From: Diadema setosum
Lineage: Eukaryota; Echinodermata; Echinoidea; Diadematoida; Diadematidae
Length of the DNA stretch: 64,000 nucleotides
Direction of reading: 5' to 3'
NCBI RefSeq assembly: GCF_964275005.1
Contig: NC_092686.1
Coordinates: forward strand, 16,589,190 to 16,653,189
A model generated the notes under the pieces. That model was given only the letters and a program-made list of their open reading frames with translations, searched no databases and had not been told where the DNA came from. Below are positions 51,087-63,812 of the stretch, piece by piece; positions within the stretch are counted from its first letter, which is position 1, and each line of letters begins with the position of its first letter. The position numbers were made by a program, and so were the translations under genes.

Positions 51087-51883
51087 CGCCACTCGAAAGT
51101 ATTCGAAGCATGTGGCAAACTGGATCTGCCGCGCAGATAGGAAGACAATTGACTCATGTTTCATTGCATAATCATCAGCCACTTTCTAACGAAAATATGT
51201 CTTTGTGATGGTAATTACTTTTCGCCATCCCTACTTATAAAAGATAGGTGGTATAATTGTACAGATAATTGTACAGACACGGGGATGCGCGAATAGAAAT
51301 TGCGCAAAAAATGATGAAATGAAAATGAAAATTACTCGACTGGCCGTGCCCGGCCACTAATCTGATTATCTATTAATATAGAATTATACTCGAAGATTAT
51401 TCCATAACAGTTTTATTTGGAGGAATTAAGTGGAAAAGTTTTAAACACTTTCACATGATACAGCTCTGATTTACACTTTTGCACATATTTCTTGAAGGGA
51501 TTGACCTTTGTTTAATGAGCTTTATCAATTAAGTAAGATTTCGTTTCATTTAATAGATAAAGAAGCAAAATATAGCCAACATGAAGTTAACGTTCAAAAT
51601 GAATCTTCAGATTGCTCAGCAAGACGGCGGCATCAAACCCCGCCACCAAAGGCACAGATGCACCTGTGGAATTCTTTTGTACATCAATAGAAAAGTGACA
51701 ACTATTTGAATAATTACAGCCAGTTCGAACTCCATCTCTTCAACCTCCTTGGCAAAACCAAGAGAGTAGACCCTCTATAGCGCACTGCGACTTTGTGCTG
51801 TGTGGTCATGTTCGGTAGGTGACAGAGCCTTTTCGGGTATAGGTGGGTTGGTCTAGCGCCCGCTTGCGTTCAAGCGCTGCATG

Positions 51884-52985
51884 TGATTTCACGGAGCACG
51901 CGAACGATTTGCGAAGGACGCGCCGGAATGGCAAAATCCAACATTCGTATTTTCGTCTGAAAATGATCGCCAAACGAACGTGAGGGTTCGGAAGCGTCGT
52001 CAGTTGTTCGCGAATGTCATTTTTACTTTGGCGAGAATTAAAAAAAAAAAAATATATATTTTTTTTTTGCGAACCTTTTCCGCACACAACCTTGGTCGTG
52101 ATTTGCTCGTGATTTGTTCGCGAAAGTGTCTTAAAAGCCTCGTCATTATGCGCAAGACCATCGCAAGACACGCGCGATGTTTGCAAAAATGTTCGTGAAA
52201 CCCCAAATAGATCCCGAAACTTTTGAAAATGTCTCGCGTATGTTTCGCGACATCTGCGAAGTTTTTCCGATCATTTTACGACGTAACCGCAAACTGTTGG
52301 CGTACCTCTTGAGACATTCTCACGAACGTTTAGCGCATGTTTGGGGATGTATGACCTACGTTTTCTACAAATCACAATCGTAGCATATCTTAACATCAAA
52401 CAATTATTAACAACATTATAGTAAAAATTAAATTAAAGACTAGCAAAGAGAAAGAAATGTTTGATGTACAAAAAAAAAAACCCCGACGAATACGCTTAAA
52501 ATGAATCTAAAGTAATCCAAAATTGCATTTGAAACTCGAGATTATAGTGTTGAAGAAACTGCAAAAAAAAAAAATAATGCTTTACTAGTGGAGATAGGTC
52601 CTAAGGAAAACTCAAGGCACGCACATGATAGAAAAAAGAGAGAAAAGAAAGGAGAAATACAGGAAAGAAAAAAAAAAACTTCAATTCAAGACAGCTCCCA
52701 ACTCCCCCTGGGTACATTTTCTCCCATGCTTACTAAAAAAAAAAAAAGAAAAAAAAAGATGCGTTGTTCGCATTTCCGTCGCGTGTTCTCCGTGTACGTA
52801 ACATGCTGTACTTCAGCAATGATACACACGACATTCGCACATACGTCTGAGTACTTCGCACAAATTGCGCAAGAATGGTTTTCGGCTTCACTGTCGGAAC
52901 ACATTCGGATAAAAACTTTTCCGAATATTGGATTTTCCATTCGCGTCCTTCGCAAATCGTTCGCGTGCTCCGTGAGATCACACCC
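51884..52985. mobile_element. Long-inverted-repeat element, copy 1
   Basis: Left end GATTTCACGGAGCACGCGAA... and right end ...TTCGCGTGCTCCGTGAGATC are inverted over more than 45 bp. Interior rich in TTCGCGAA-type words and A-runs. The outermost left bases are degraded. Homologous along its length to copy 2. Confidence 0.8.
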
Positions 52986-52988
52986 TTA

Positions 52989-53957
52989 GGGTGGGATTTC
53001 ACGGAGCACGCGAACGATTTGCGAAGGACGCGAATAGCAAAATCCAGCATTCGTATTTTAGTCTGCAAAAGATCGCCAAACGAACGTGAGGGTTCGGAAG
53101 CGTCGTCAATTGTTCGCGAATGTCGTTTTTACTTCGGCGAGAATTTCAAAAAAGTTTGAAATTTTTTGCGAACCTTTTCCGCACACTTGGTCGTGATTTG
53201 CTCGTGAATTGTTCTCGAAAGTGTCTTTAAAGCCTCGTCATGTTATGCGCAAGACCTTCGCAAGACACGCGCGATGTTCGCAAAATGTTCGTGAAACCCC
53301 ATACAGACTCCGAAACTTTGGAGAATGTCTCGCGTATGTTACGCGAAATCTGCGAAGTTTTTCCGAACATTTTACGACTTAATCGCAAACTGTTCGCGTA
53401 CCTTTTGAGATATTCTCATTTTGAGATATTCTCGTGAACGTTTAGCGCACGTTTGGGGGATGTATGACCTATACGTTTTCTACAAATAAAAATCGTAACA
53501 TACATCTAAACATCAAACAATTATTAACAACTATAGTAACAAAAGAACTATAGAGATTATGTGCTGGAGGAACTGCAAAAAAAAAAAAAAAAGATCAAAG
53601 GCTTTACTAGTGGAGATATGTCCTAGGAAAAAAAATAAGAAAGGAGAAACAGAGGAAAGAAAAAAATTCAACTCAAGACAGCTTCCACCTCTCCTTGGGT
53701 ACATTTTCTCCCATGATTATTGAAAATTTTTCGTTGTTCGCATTTCCGTCGCGTGTTCTTCGTGTACGTAACATGCTGTACTTTAGCAATGATACACACG
53801 ACATCCGCACATGCGTCGTGGAAACTTCGAACAAATTGCGCAAGAATAGTTTTCGGCTTCATTGTCGGAAAACATTCGGAGAAAAACTTTTCCGAATGTT
53901 GGATTTTGTCATTCGCGTCCTTCGCAAATCGTTCGCGTGCTCCGTGAAATCCCACCC
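52989..53957. mobile_element. Long-inverted-repeat element, copy 2, flanked by TTA
   Basis: GGGTGGGATTTCACGGAGCA at the left and its complement at the right (to 53957), inverted repeats of about 60 bp or more. TTA on both sides (52986-52988 and 53958-53960), as for PIF/Harbinger elements. It adjoins copy 1, sharing that TTA. No transposase; short plus-strand frames conserved between copies follow from DNA homology. Confidence 0.82.
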
Positions 53958-53960
53958 TTA

Positions 53961-55908
53961 AGCATTACCTTTTTGCAGGCTCAAGGTTCCCTTTCCATTA
54001 CGCCCTTCAAATTCTCACGTTCAAGTTTCCGAAATAACAAGAAGTTCATGTTATCATTACTAGTAAGTGAGAGAACAGCTGATACGTTTCAAACAAAATT
54101 ATATACAGTCCTCAATCATCAAAATTTGTGTGCATGTTTGTTTGTTTGTTTGTTTTTTATTCAGATTTATCACAAATACCATAAAGTAAAAACAAATAAA
54201 TCATTAAATGAAATTACATTCTCTCTTAACCTGTTTTTATGGTAACATAAAGGTCAAATCTTTATATGAATGATCACATTTTTTGTCGTTTTTCTTTGTC
54301 GAGGTACAAAAGAAATATTGTAAAAGAAGAAATGGACAATCCGCCGTAGTGTGTTAATTGCGCTTTGGCGTAACAGTGGAAACAAATGATTAAGGTAACA
54401 TTATGGCTTTAACGTAGCATGAGAGACAGAGCTGAATAAACTTCATTACTCTTTCTATCTTTTTTTCTCTCTCTCTTTCTTGTAAACAAAACAAAACAAA
54501 ACAAATTAAAAGAAGAGTCTGTTATCGCACTTCACCTTTGATTGACAGTTATTACGCGGTGATGTCTCAACAAAATGTTGAATTTTAAGAAAGAAAAAAA
54601 AAAACTTTTAAGATGGAAAGAAACCGACTATGCGAAAAGACGGGGCCTACTTTACAAATAATTTCCTTTCAAGGCCAATTAACCGTGCGTTTTTTTTTTC
54701 TTCTCTGTGCAATATGACGTTGCAGAATCTTAATTTTGTTTGCTTTTTAAAAGAAAAATTATGCAATTTTGTAATCTTTCCTTTTGCACATTGGAATAGA
54801 AAAATAAATACACAGTATGTACATTCGTGTGTATGCAGTGTCAATTTGTGGGTAGCTACCATGTTGGCAGACAAATCAATTTGCTTAAACAGATCTAATC
54901 TATTGACTTTCACCATATAGTTTCATGTTAAGAACATGAAAGTGAAAATGTATTCATTTTCTCCTTATTTTTTCCCCTGTGTTCTATCATTTCGTTTGTT
55001 TGCTTTAATTTTTTATGTTAATGTGGAATTACATTTTCACTGGAAGGGAGAGGGGTTTAAAATGCTAAATTCCTGATCACGAAAAAAAAAAATGACTTCC
55101 AAATTATTCGTATTGTGAGGATATGAAATCATTGCCTATAATCTACATTAGCCTAACTTAGGGGATTGCCACGAATATCACCAAGTTATACTGTAAGGTT
55201 CTAAAAGGTTCCACACATTAATTTTTATTGCATACTCTGTCAGTTTGCTTTGTTTTGCTAATGAAACCTTATTCCCTGTTACGAAAGAAAGTGAAATGTC
55301 TCTCTTGTCGAAAAACGGAGTAGAATTTCAATTATGAATTGAGCTGAATTATTTACTTACAGCAAATTTGAACACGGAATGGGCATTGGCTTGATGTAAT
55401 CTCATTTTCCTATTCATTTCTATATGATAAGAGGTAAGGCCGGCGGAACGGGGGGGGGGGGGGGGGCTTGCCTCTCCCACTTTTTGGTTTGTTTGTTTTT
55501 ACACCATACAAAGGAATACATAAGGTGTCACTACTTTGGCCCCACTTTTTTTTTCTTTACCCCGGAAGTGCGTAAGCGGCGCTACGCGGTAAAGTTTTAT
55601 TTGTTGCGCTGAAGACTTTTTTTTTTGCTTGTTAGTTGAAGAAGCCTGGAGACAATGAGGTATATACCCGGAAGTGGCACCAGAAGTCTCACGTGGAACC
55701 CCCCCCCCCCCACATACACACACTTTTGAAAACGTGGCGCCGGCCATATTATGACAGGTATAATGTGGCCGGTAACAAGACTACCATTCCCACAGCACTC
55801 GTCATGCAGAAAGTGTTTTTTTTTTTCTTTTTTTTTTTTTTGGGCGGGGGGGGGGGTTGTTAAGGAGTCCTTTTTCATACTTTCTTACCATCACAGACTT
55901 TAATTCAT

Positions 55909-55968
<60 letters not shown>

Positions 55969-56836
55969 CATGTATATATATCAAGGCAGCACATCCACCT
56001 TGTACACAAAGTCAAAATCATATAACCTTCACACACACACACACACAATAAAATTGACGCACGACTTTCATATGGGGACGTGTAATGTATAGGACTACGT
56101 AGTAAATAAGTCACAATAAAGCAGACTCTTATTCCCTGTCTTACAACATAACGACACATTGTACAAGTAATATTCATTCATGCCATTGATTTTATTCTGT
56201 TGAGTCCTGTTCCTTTATTATTCTTGTTACTAATTTTCCATTCCTTTTCTTTAGATTATCTTTCTTTTTCAAGACGCAAGCATTGAAAAGAATATCAAAA
56301 CTTCAAAATAGATGACATGATAAGAGTACATTAGAAATAATAATATTGTTTTCTGCAAATTCTGCAAAGATGTTTATGTTTTAGTATTCTGAAGTGAACC
56401 ACAATGAAATAAAAACACTTTAATTAAAATGTTCATACCATACCATGCCATGGGAAGTTTCTTTTAAAAGTTTTTTGATAATTGTATTATACAACATGGT
56501 TAGCCGCTCCAGACTATACCAGTTGCATAACAGTACTGACGGTGTACATTAAAAATTACACGTGACCATACGAAAAAGGACTTTCATATGCATAATACAT
56601 GCATTACAAAATGAGTGGTCCTATATTGCCAGACAGACTGTTCTCTATTACAGCACGTTATTATGTATTGAATATCAAAATAGAATGTAACACAAAGTGG
56701 ATCACTTTCAGTCGGTGATGTAACGACGACAACACCAATTAGATATGGATGTCAATACATTGTGAACACACTCGTAAAGTGATCACAACTGGAAAACTAA
56801 AATATGCGTTTTCCCTATGAGTAATACTCTTGTTTA
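53961..56836. other. AT-rich spacer with homopolymers and microsatellites
   Basis: No gene supported. Contains A- and T-runs, G-runs at about 55451 and 55849, a C-run at 55699 and (TA)n at 55913-55975. CpG-bearing segment 55560-55680 has no usable frame. Confidence 0.5.
55913..55975 (+). repeat. (TA)n microsatellite
   Basis: About 60 bp of TA with two interruptions. Confidence 0.92.
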
Positions 56837-56995
56837 CATTGGAATCCCATTATAAGGAAGTCCTTGGGAAAGGCTGTTGTCTTTCGTTGTATCGAAATTT
56901 CGTCATAACCGGACAAATATAGACTATAAATACATACAGTGGATAATATTACGGCCTGAATTTTTACTTCGTTGTAACCAGAACGGGAGTGCACT
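56837..56995 (+). mobile_element. pogo/Tigger-like MITE, copy 6
   Basis: CATTGGAATCCCATTATAAG ... ACCAGAACGGGAGTGCACTA with a TA before it. Shorter because part of the right arm is lost. Confidence 0.7.
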
Positions 56996-57254
56996 AATGT
57001 ACATTACAGAGGGCGTTGGTAAAATTTATCCACCCGTTAGTAGCTTTGGAACAGTGAAACATACGAGGCGAAGTATATTTTGGACTGTTCCAAAGTTACA
57101 GAGGGCGGATAATTTGCACTAACACCCGACTGTAAGTAATGTGTATTGACTAATTGCTTTATGGTGGAATGGCGCAGACGATCGTTACCATGGAAAGCAA
57201 CAGGTTAAGGTAATGAGTCAACTCGAACAAAGATAGTTTCGGCAGAAAATTAAA

Positions 57255-58400
57255 TTGATTGACTGATTGATTGATTGATTGATTGATTGACTGATTGATT
57301 GATTTGAATTTATTTCCACTTTGAGTTCACAAAAGCATGAAACAAATATAACTAAGTTATGATTATTTCAATTATTACTACATGATAATGTTCTGTCATT
57401 TTTTTTTTAAATAAAAAATAATTGAAACGATAATACATGTACTATAATAACATTACTTGCAACACACAGAGCCAAAAGAACCGAAGTGGGGAGACTATTA
57501 TCAAAAGTATAACTTGTACTACTTAGTACCCAGAATAAACCAATAGCAATGACAGGAGACATATAACAATAAACAGAATGTATATTGAAATAATATAAAG
57601 AATCCCAACAATAACTGAAACTGAAGCTCCGCAAATTGAGAGAGAGTGTGATAAGAGGAGAGGATTTTGAATGGAATATGGAATAAGTTGAGATGAGCTA
57701 GAGGGGAAAGAAGAGATAGAGAGAGAAGAGGATATCAAGCAGGAGGATTAATAATTTCAAACAGAATATCTTTGTAATAATTCATTCCTAAATTGATTCT
57801 TAAAATTACTCAACATACTTATTTCTTTTAAACTTATTTCTGATGAATTCCAGAGTTTAGGCCCTAGTGAATGTAAAAAAAAAAAAATTGTTAGCAGATA
57901 ATGTTCTAATCAAAGGTAAATACATTGAGTTAGACTGTCTTGTCGGGTAATTATGAACCGAACTATTTCTAATAAACATTTCAGATGATATCTTTGGAGG
58001 TTCATTTTGATTGAATTTATGCATAAACTGTCCTCTTCATTAAACGAGGTATACATGTGAATAAAAGTTGGTGTTACAAATAATACGGAGAACCTTCTCA
58101 TCAATCAAAAAATTACTTGAGTTACCCCAGGCCAAAAGTCCATAATGCAGATAAGGAAGAATCAAATTGAATAAAGTTTAAAAGAACAGAACAAGAAGAA
58201 AAAAAGTTCTCTTGATCAAGTAAACAATCATCAAAGCAAATATCATCTGGAAGAGAGGGTATAATATTACTGAATAACATATTTTTAGTTTGGGGCAGTT
58301 GTTGTTGTTTTTTTTTTGCACATTCAGTCATAACCTTTTTGACTTTATCCAAATTGAGATATTATGTAATCAAGTATTCTTTAGTTGAACTAATATATGA
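57255..58400 (-). mobile_element. Degraded LINE with (TCAA)n tail
   Basis: Minus-strand relic of a LINE ORF2 C-terminus: SALWTFGLG, then FLIDEKVLRIICNTNFYSH, then HSLGPKLWNSSEISLKEISM and FKNQFRNELLQRY before a stop at about 57754. A 3' UTR of about 400 bp follows, ending in a TCAA/TCAG tail (57255-57303). These resemble the 'YGLLVWG', 'QKKVLRIIC' and 'GPKLWNSLP' blocks of CR1/L2-like elements. Stops and frame changes show it is dead. Confidence 0.65.
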
Positions 58401-59835
58401 GGGTCTGGATAAGGTAAAAATACATACATTATATTATGCTGGCATATTATCCGTATCCGACATTTTTTGGGGCTACTCCTCTAGTATTTCATAAGCCTTC
58501 TTGAGATTACGGCAAGCCGACTATTGAACAAATTAATGAAATAATATCTCTGAGCGGTCGTTAGTACCGGTCATCGGTATCGATCATTGATACAAAAACA
58601 TGTTAGAAATGAAAGACTGGTCACATGATTGCTCTCAGCAGCCAATGCATCCATATCACCATTTATTACATAATACTAAATGTGCGTGGCAATGCTGTCA
58701 TAGCGACATACTTGTATACAGAGTGTCCATTTGTCTGGATGTTCATAATGTAATAATGGCCCTACATGGTCCATGGGACGCAGTGACGGAATGAGAATCA
58801 TATTAACTTGCGGTTCTTGCATATGGAAAAAAAAAAACCACGCGAATTCCACTATATAGTGTTTGCGAAATATTGGATGATATTTGAAGGTGCTTGTTAA
58901 TGACTGTGATAATTGAATATGCTGAGACGCTTCGAAGAAGTGAAGAGATGACGCTTGATATCTTGTCAGATGTCACTTGGAACTTCAAAAGACATGTAGC
59001 AGATTTAGTTGTCTAGAGTCCCGGTGCTTCGGTCACAGCTGACAGAAATGTGGAAGAGAGAAGTAGACAAACAAATTAAAAAAGCCAGGTTCCATTTATA
59101 GTTAAAATTACATAAAAGTAACGATCACATATAGCTCTCTTAATGTTGGCATTTGCTAACGAACCATACACACTGTAAATGCTTAAAACAGAATGTTATT
59201 TGGATTGTATTAGATTTTAAGGTTGAAAAATAAAGACAAATAAGCCGTTGTTATCATACGATAGGCAGCTATATTTTGGATTACGCTGTGGGGAGATGTA
59301 ATCATTTTTTGAGCACCGGTAATCAGTGCACAACATCAAACTCTCCCTGAACAAGATGGAGAATGCGTGAACATAACTTGCCTATAATGATATAGCGCGA
59401 ATAAAAGTAATTTGTTGAGAGTTCATTTGTCAAGACAATAACAAGATGAAATGAAATCACCAGCATCATGCAAGGTAAGGGTTTACTGCTAACCATAAGA
59501 TACTTGTGCAGAAACAACCCTTCAACAATATAATCTTTGCATTGGCATGCTAGAGGGGAATTAAGTGAACAATGTTAGCAAGATTTTTGACCCATTGATC
59601 TCCGTAAGCTGATTGTTTGAATGTTAGTGTGTGCGTGTGTGTGTATGAGAGAGAGAGAGACACTAATTTCAATTTCAATTTCAAAGTTTAATTCATTTTT
59701 CGACAAAACATTATGGTTCACTTCATTAAACAGAGAATAAGGTAAAAAGAACATTGTAGAATGAAAAGACTATACAATGGTATTTAATAGTGGTGGGGGC
59801 TCAGAGAATGCTCTTCTGCTGAAGGGCCAACTTAC
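58401..59835. other. No gene recognised
   Basis: AT-rich sequence with short chance frames and a GT/GA microsatellite (59625-59660). Nothing assignable. Confidence 0.5.
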
Positions 59836-59997
59836 TCAAGTACATCCGGGCACTAATGACTTGCTCCTCATCATCTTCACCGACACGTGCCTCACACGTG
59901 TAGGTCCTCGCATAATCCTGCCTGACCTCGGCAAAGCGAAATATCAACCCCGTGGCGTCTATTTGCACTCCTGGGTCCACCCTTGTAGCTGAGTTTA
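59836..59997 (-). CDS. Isolated Ig-like domain exon
   Basis: Acceptor TTATATGCAG, donor TTGA|GTAAGT. 162 bp entering and leaving in phase 1, the usual symmetry of Ig-domain exons. Encodes NSATRVDPGVQIDATGLIFR, then FAEVRQDYARTYTCEARVGE, then DDEEQVISARMYL. The order L-x-F-x-x-V-x-x-x-D-x-x-x-Y-x-C fits strands E-F of an Ig fold, so this would be the C-terminal half of one domain. No partner exon with the first Cys/Trp is visible up to 64000. The gene is not identified. Confidence 0.5.
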
Positions 59998-60269
59998 CTG
60001 CATATAACACATGGAAAATATTGAAAAGAGCATACAAGCGTTGGGATATGATGTGATGCTACTTTTAATGATGACCTGTTATTTGGAAATCCAAAATTTC
60101 TCTCTGCTATCATAAAACAACAACAACAACAACAACAACAATAATAATAAAACAAACTTTCTACAGAAGTAGATATAACGAAAAACATTTGGACCAAGCT
60201 TTCAAGTCAGTTTCTTGTTCCACTTCTATAGCTAAGTAATACAGGTAGGATAGTGTCAGTTATTGAAGT

Positions 60270-61045
60270 CCATCCACAAACGTGTTGTCACTTTTGAATA
60301 GGATGAAACTATTCAGAAAGCATCTCCAGAAAGAATACAAAAGTAGAATGCACAGAAATGCTAATGCTAATGGAAAAAGAGTACATTCCCTTAGGATATG
60401 AGGGATATATGCCAATGTTATCATGCTCGACAAATAGAAAGGTGACCCTTGTGATTGCAACAATTATCATGAAATATCTCTTCTAAATACTGTTGGAAGG
60501 ACCTTTACCCGAGTAATCTCGATCAGGCTAAAACTATTCGTTTCTCTAATATACCCAAAATCGAAGTAGGCTTTACAAGACGCAGATAAACCACTGACGT
60601 GATCTTCTCTATATGCGCCAGCTTTCAGGAGAAGTCCAAAAGTTCACAGAATGTCATTACATTTGTCGTCGATCTAACAAAGGCCTATGTCTTGGTGAGT
60701 AGAAAGGACCTCTTCATCTTGCTTGTCCACCAAAGCTGCCGAGGATTCTCAAATCTTTCCGTGATAATTACGCAAGGCACCATACAACACAACGGTTCAA
60801 CACCAGCGGCCTTCCATAATAAAGAACGGAGTACGTTACGGTCTTCGCTCCAACATTATTTGACATATTCTTCTCTCTGCCTCTATCAAATGCCTTTGAG
60901 ACATTAGATGATTGAGTGTTTCTGCAGTCTGTACACTAGCAGAAGTGACGGGAAGTATTCAATTTCCCACGTCCGCGTGCCAAGACTAAAGTCAGAAGTA
61001 TCCTTATCAAGTATCCTCTACTGATGCTGCTGCTCTGGTAGCATG
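60270..61045 (+). mobile_element. LINE reverse-transcriptase relic, 5' part
   Basis: Frame-shifted pieces of a non-LTR RT: NIVMLDK..., GDPCDCNNYHEISLLNTVGR, TFTRVISIRLK, TTDVIFSICASFQEKSKSSQ, FVVDLTKAY (conserved FVDLTKAF block), KNGVRYG, and ending in TDAAALVA, the remains of the F-A-D-D active-site region. Interrupted at 61045 by an insertion. Confidence 0.75.
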
Positions 61046-63807
61046 GGCGTAAATCCCGGGGGGGGGGGATGGGGGGGATATATCCCCCCCTGAAATGGAG
61101 GAGGGGGGATGGCCTGTATAAACAATCATCCCCCCCTGAATTTTGAGGAAAAAATGGAGGAAGCAGAAATGTGATTGTAACAATTTTGACATAATTATTG
61201 CATGACGTTTGTACGCCGGCCTTCAGACAGGTAACATAGCTGAACAGTATTCTATCTTGTAGGAAAATGTATACATAATTTTCTCAAGCGCTCGCTCGCT
61301 TCGCTCGCTCGCGAAGAAAGTAACATCGACATACAGTCACTGTAAGGTATGGCTGAGACGTTGACAACGTCAAATAGTATAGGTCTACATGTAAACATGC
61401 TATGACGCGAGTAACTGGGGACCATCTGCAAAATATGTACGAAAACAAACAAACAAACAAACAGTAACAAAAACTATATCGTCATAATTGAATCCCCTCC
61501 ATTTCCTGAATCATTCCTGAGAAACGACAGTGACTGATTACTCGGTCAGGATACATCTATGGGCATTCCCAGGGAAGATCAGGGGCGTCAAATCTATCTC
61601 GGGGGGGGGGGGGGGGCAAAGGGGCATTTGCCCCGCCCCTTTGGAAGTGTTTAGGCAGAAAAATCATTTATCCCCCAAGCAATTCCCGAGATGAGGACAA
61701 ATCTCGAACTTTCTTAATGGAAAATTGTCCAAATATCCCCAGAACTATGCACCAGATCGTTGTATTGCAATCATAAGCATGCAAAAGCTCCGCTATACAG
61801 GATCCCTTTCGATAAACTTTGTACACTTTTGACATTGACGTATATATCCCTAATTCATCAAAGAGGGTGCAGCAGATCTTTCACTTAACAAAAGCACCCT
61901 CATATGCAGAGGCGTCGATCGGGGGGGGGGGATGGTTCTCCCATAAAAGTGGGACAAACAAAAGCGAAAAATATAGCTACAAACGGCAGTTTTTGGAGTG
62001 TAAAATATCAAAATTTTAAAGCTCGCTCGCTCCGTTCGCTCGCATTCAACCATAATGCCATTCTCCTGATGTTGCTGCCAGTGACTGACAGCAGTTTTCG
62101 GCCGGTGCGCTCCCTCAATTTCCAAAGCGAAAAATATAGCTACGAACGGCAGTTTTGGGACTGTAAAATGTGAAAATTTTGAAGCTCGCTCGTATTCAAT
62201 CATTATGTCATTCTCCTGATGTTGCTGCCAGTAATTGCCAGCAGTTTTCGCCCGGTGCGCCCCCCTTAATTTCCAAAGCGAAAAAGTATAGCTACAAACG
62301 GCAGTTTTTAGACTGTAAAATGTCAGAATTTTCAAGCTCGCTCGCTCCGCTCGCTCGCATTTAATCGCTATGCCATTCTCCTGATGTTGCTGCCAGTGAT
62401 TGACAGCAGTTGCGCCCGGTGCGGTCCCCCTTAATTTCCAAAGCGAAAAATATAACTACGAACGGTAGTTTTTGGACTGTAAAATGTGAAAATCTTGAAG
62501 CTCGCTCGCTTCGCTCGCTCGCATTTAATCATTATGCCATTCTCCTGATGTTGCTGCCAGTAATTGCCAGCAGTTTTCGCCCGGTGCGCCCCCTTTATTT
62601 CCCAAGCGAAAAAATACAGCCACAAAGGACAGTTTGGGGGACTGTAAAATATCAAAATTTTCAAGCTCACTCGCTTCGCTCGATCGCATTTATTCGTTAT
62701 GCTATTCTCCTGATGTTGCTGCCAGTAATTGCCGGCAGTTTTGCCCGGTGTGTCCCCCTTAATTTCCAAAGCGAAAAAATACAGCCACAAACGGCAGTCT
62801 TTGGACTGTAAAATGTCAAAACTTTCAAGCTCGCTCGCTCCGCTCGCTCGCATTTGACCGCTATGCCATTCTCCTGATGTTGCTGCCAGTGATTGACAGC
62901 AGTTGCGCCCGGCGCGGCCCCCCCCCCTTAATTTCCAAAGCGAAAAAGTATAGCGACAAACGGCAGTTTTTAGACTGTAGAATGTCAAAATTTTCAAGCT
63001 CGCTCGCATTTAATCGCTATCAAATAGCGGCCATTCTCCTGATGTTGCTGCCAGTGATTGACAGCAGTTGCACCCGGTGTGCCCCCTTAATTTCCAAAGC
63101 GAAAATATAGCTACAAACGGCAGTTTTTGGACTGTAAAATGTCAAAATTTTCAATGCAAAAAGATTTATACCCCCCCCCGTTTGCTTCGCTCCCTCACAT
63201 AACCGCTCCTCCTATAGGTCAAATCCTGTCTACGCCGGTGATAGGCCCCATTATTTAGTAGGCCTTCACAGTGATGTCGCACAGGCGGAGCAAGAGCTGA
63301 GATACCACGATTTAGTCTTTCAATAATATATTGTGAATATTTCATTTTCTTATTTTTCTTTTAAGAAAAGAAAAGAAAATTTTCACCAAAAGTGTGCACC
63401 AGATCGCTGAATTTCAGGTCTGAAAATGCAAAATCTTCCTCGTGTGGGAGAGGGATACCCCCCCCCCCCTACACACCCTCCACCCGTTCGGTCGCTCCGC
63501 TCCCTCTCACAGATATTTAAAAAACAAAAAAATGTCTTCATACTTTTAAGGTCTGATTTTCCGCCGAAAGTCATCTGACAAGCAAAAAAGAAAGCAACAA
63601 GAACAAAAAGTCTTCATATTTTTGCTGCCACTTTCCTCCAACTTTATATTTCATGCAAAAGAGTGGGACATCCGGTCCCTGTAAAGTGTGTGTGTGGGGG
63701 GGGGGGGGCACCAAGCTTCTTCCCCCCCCCCCCGGTCCGGTTATGGGCTTGTAATCGTGGTGATGGTGACCATCCCCCCCCCCCACTCCTCAGTACGGAT
63801 TTACGCC
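61046..63807. mobile_element. 2.8 kb G-rich inverted-repeat insertion
   Basis: GGCGTAAATCC at 61046-61056 and its exact complement at 63797-63807. Each is followed inwards by a G-run (C-run on the right) and GGATGG/CCATCC. Splits the LINE RT. Contains further G-runs at 61601 and 61921 preceded by GGCGTC, plus an eight-unit tandem array. No transposase. May be one element or nested members of one family. Confidence 0.65.
61960..63150 (+). repeat. Eight-unit ~160-bp tandem array
   Basis: Each unit: AAAGCGAAAAATATAGCTAC, AACGGCAGTTTTTGGACTGT, TCAAGCTCGCTCGCTCCGCT (variable length), then CCATTCTCCTGATGTTGCTG and a C-rich end. Units start near 61965, 62127, 62275, 62441, 62604, 62768, 62939 and 63098. 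Open frames on both strands follow from the unit composition and are not genes. Confidence 0.85.
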
Positions 63808-63812
63808 GTTGA

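Noticed and set aside
52177..53437. Plus-strand frames with similar protein in both long-inverted-repeat elements
   Set aside because: Similarity is explained by DNA homology of the two copies. The frames are short, start differently and match no transposase I know.
61850..63009. 161- and 192-codon minus-strand frames that look repetitive
   Set aside because: They are translations of the ~160-bp tandem units, open on both strands, with no start context or recognised domain.
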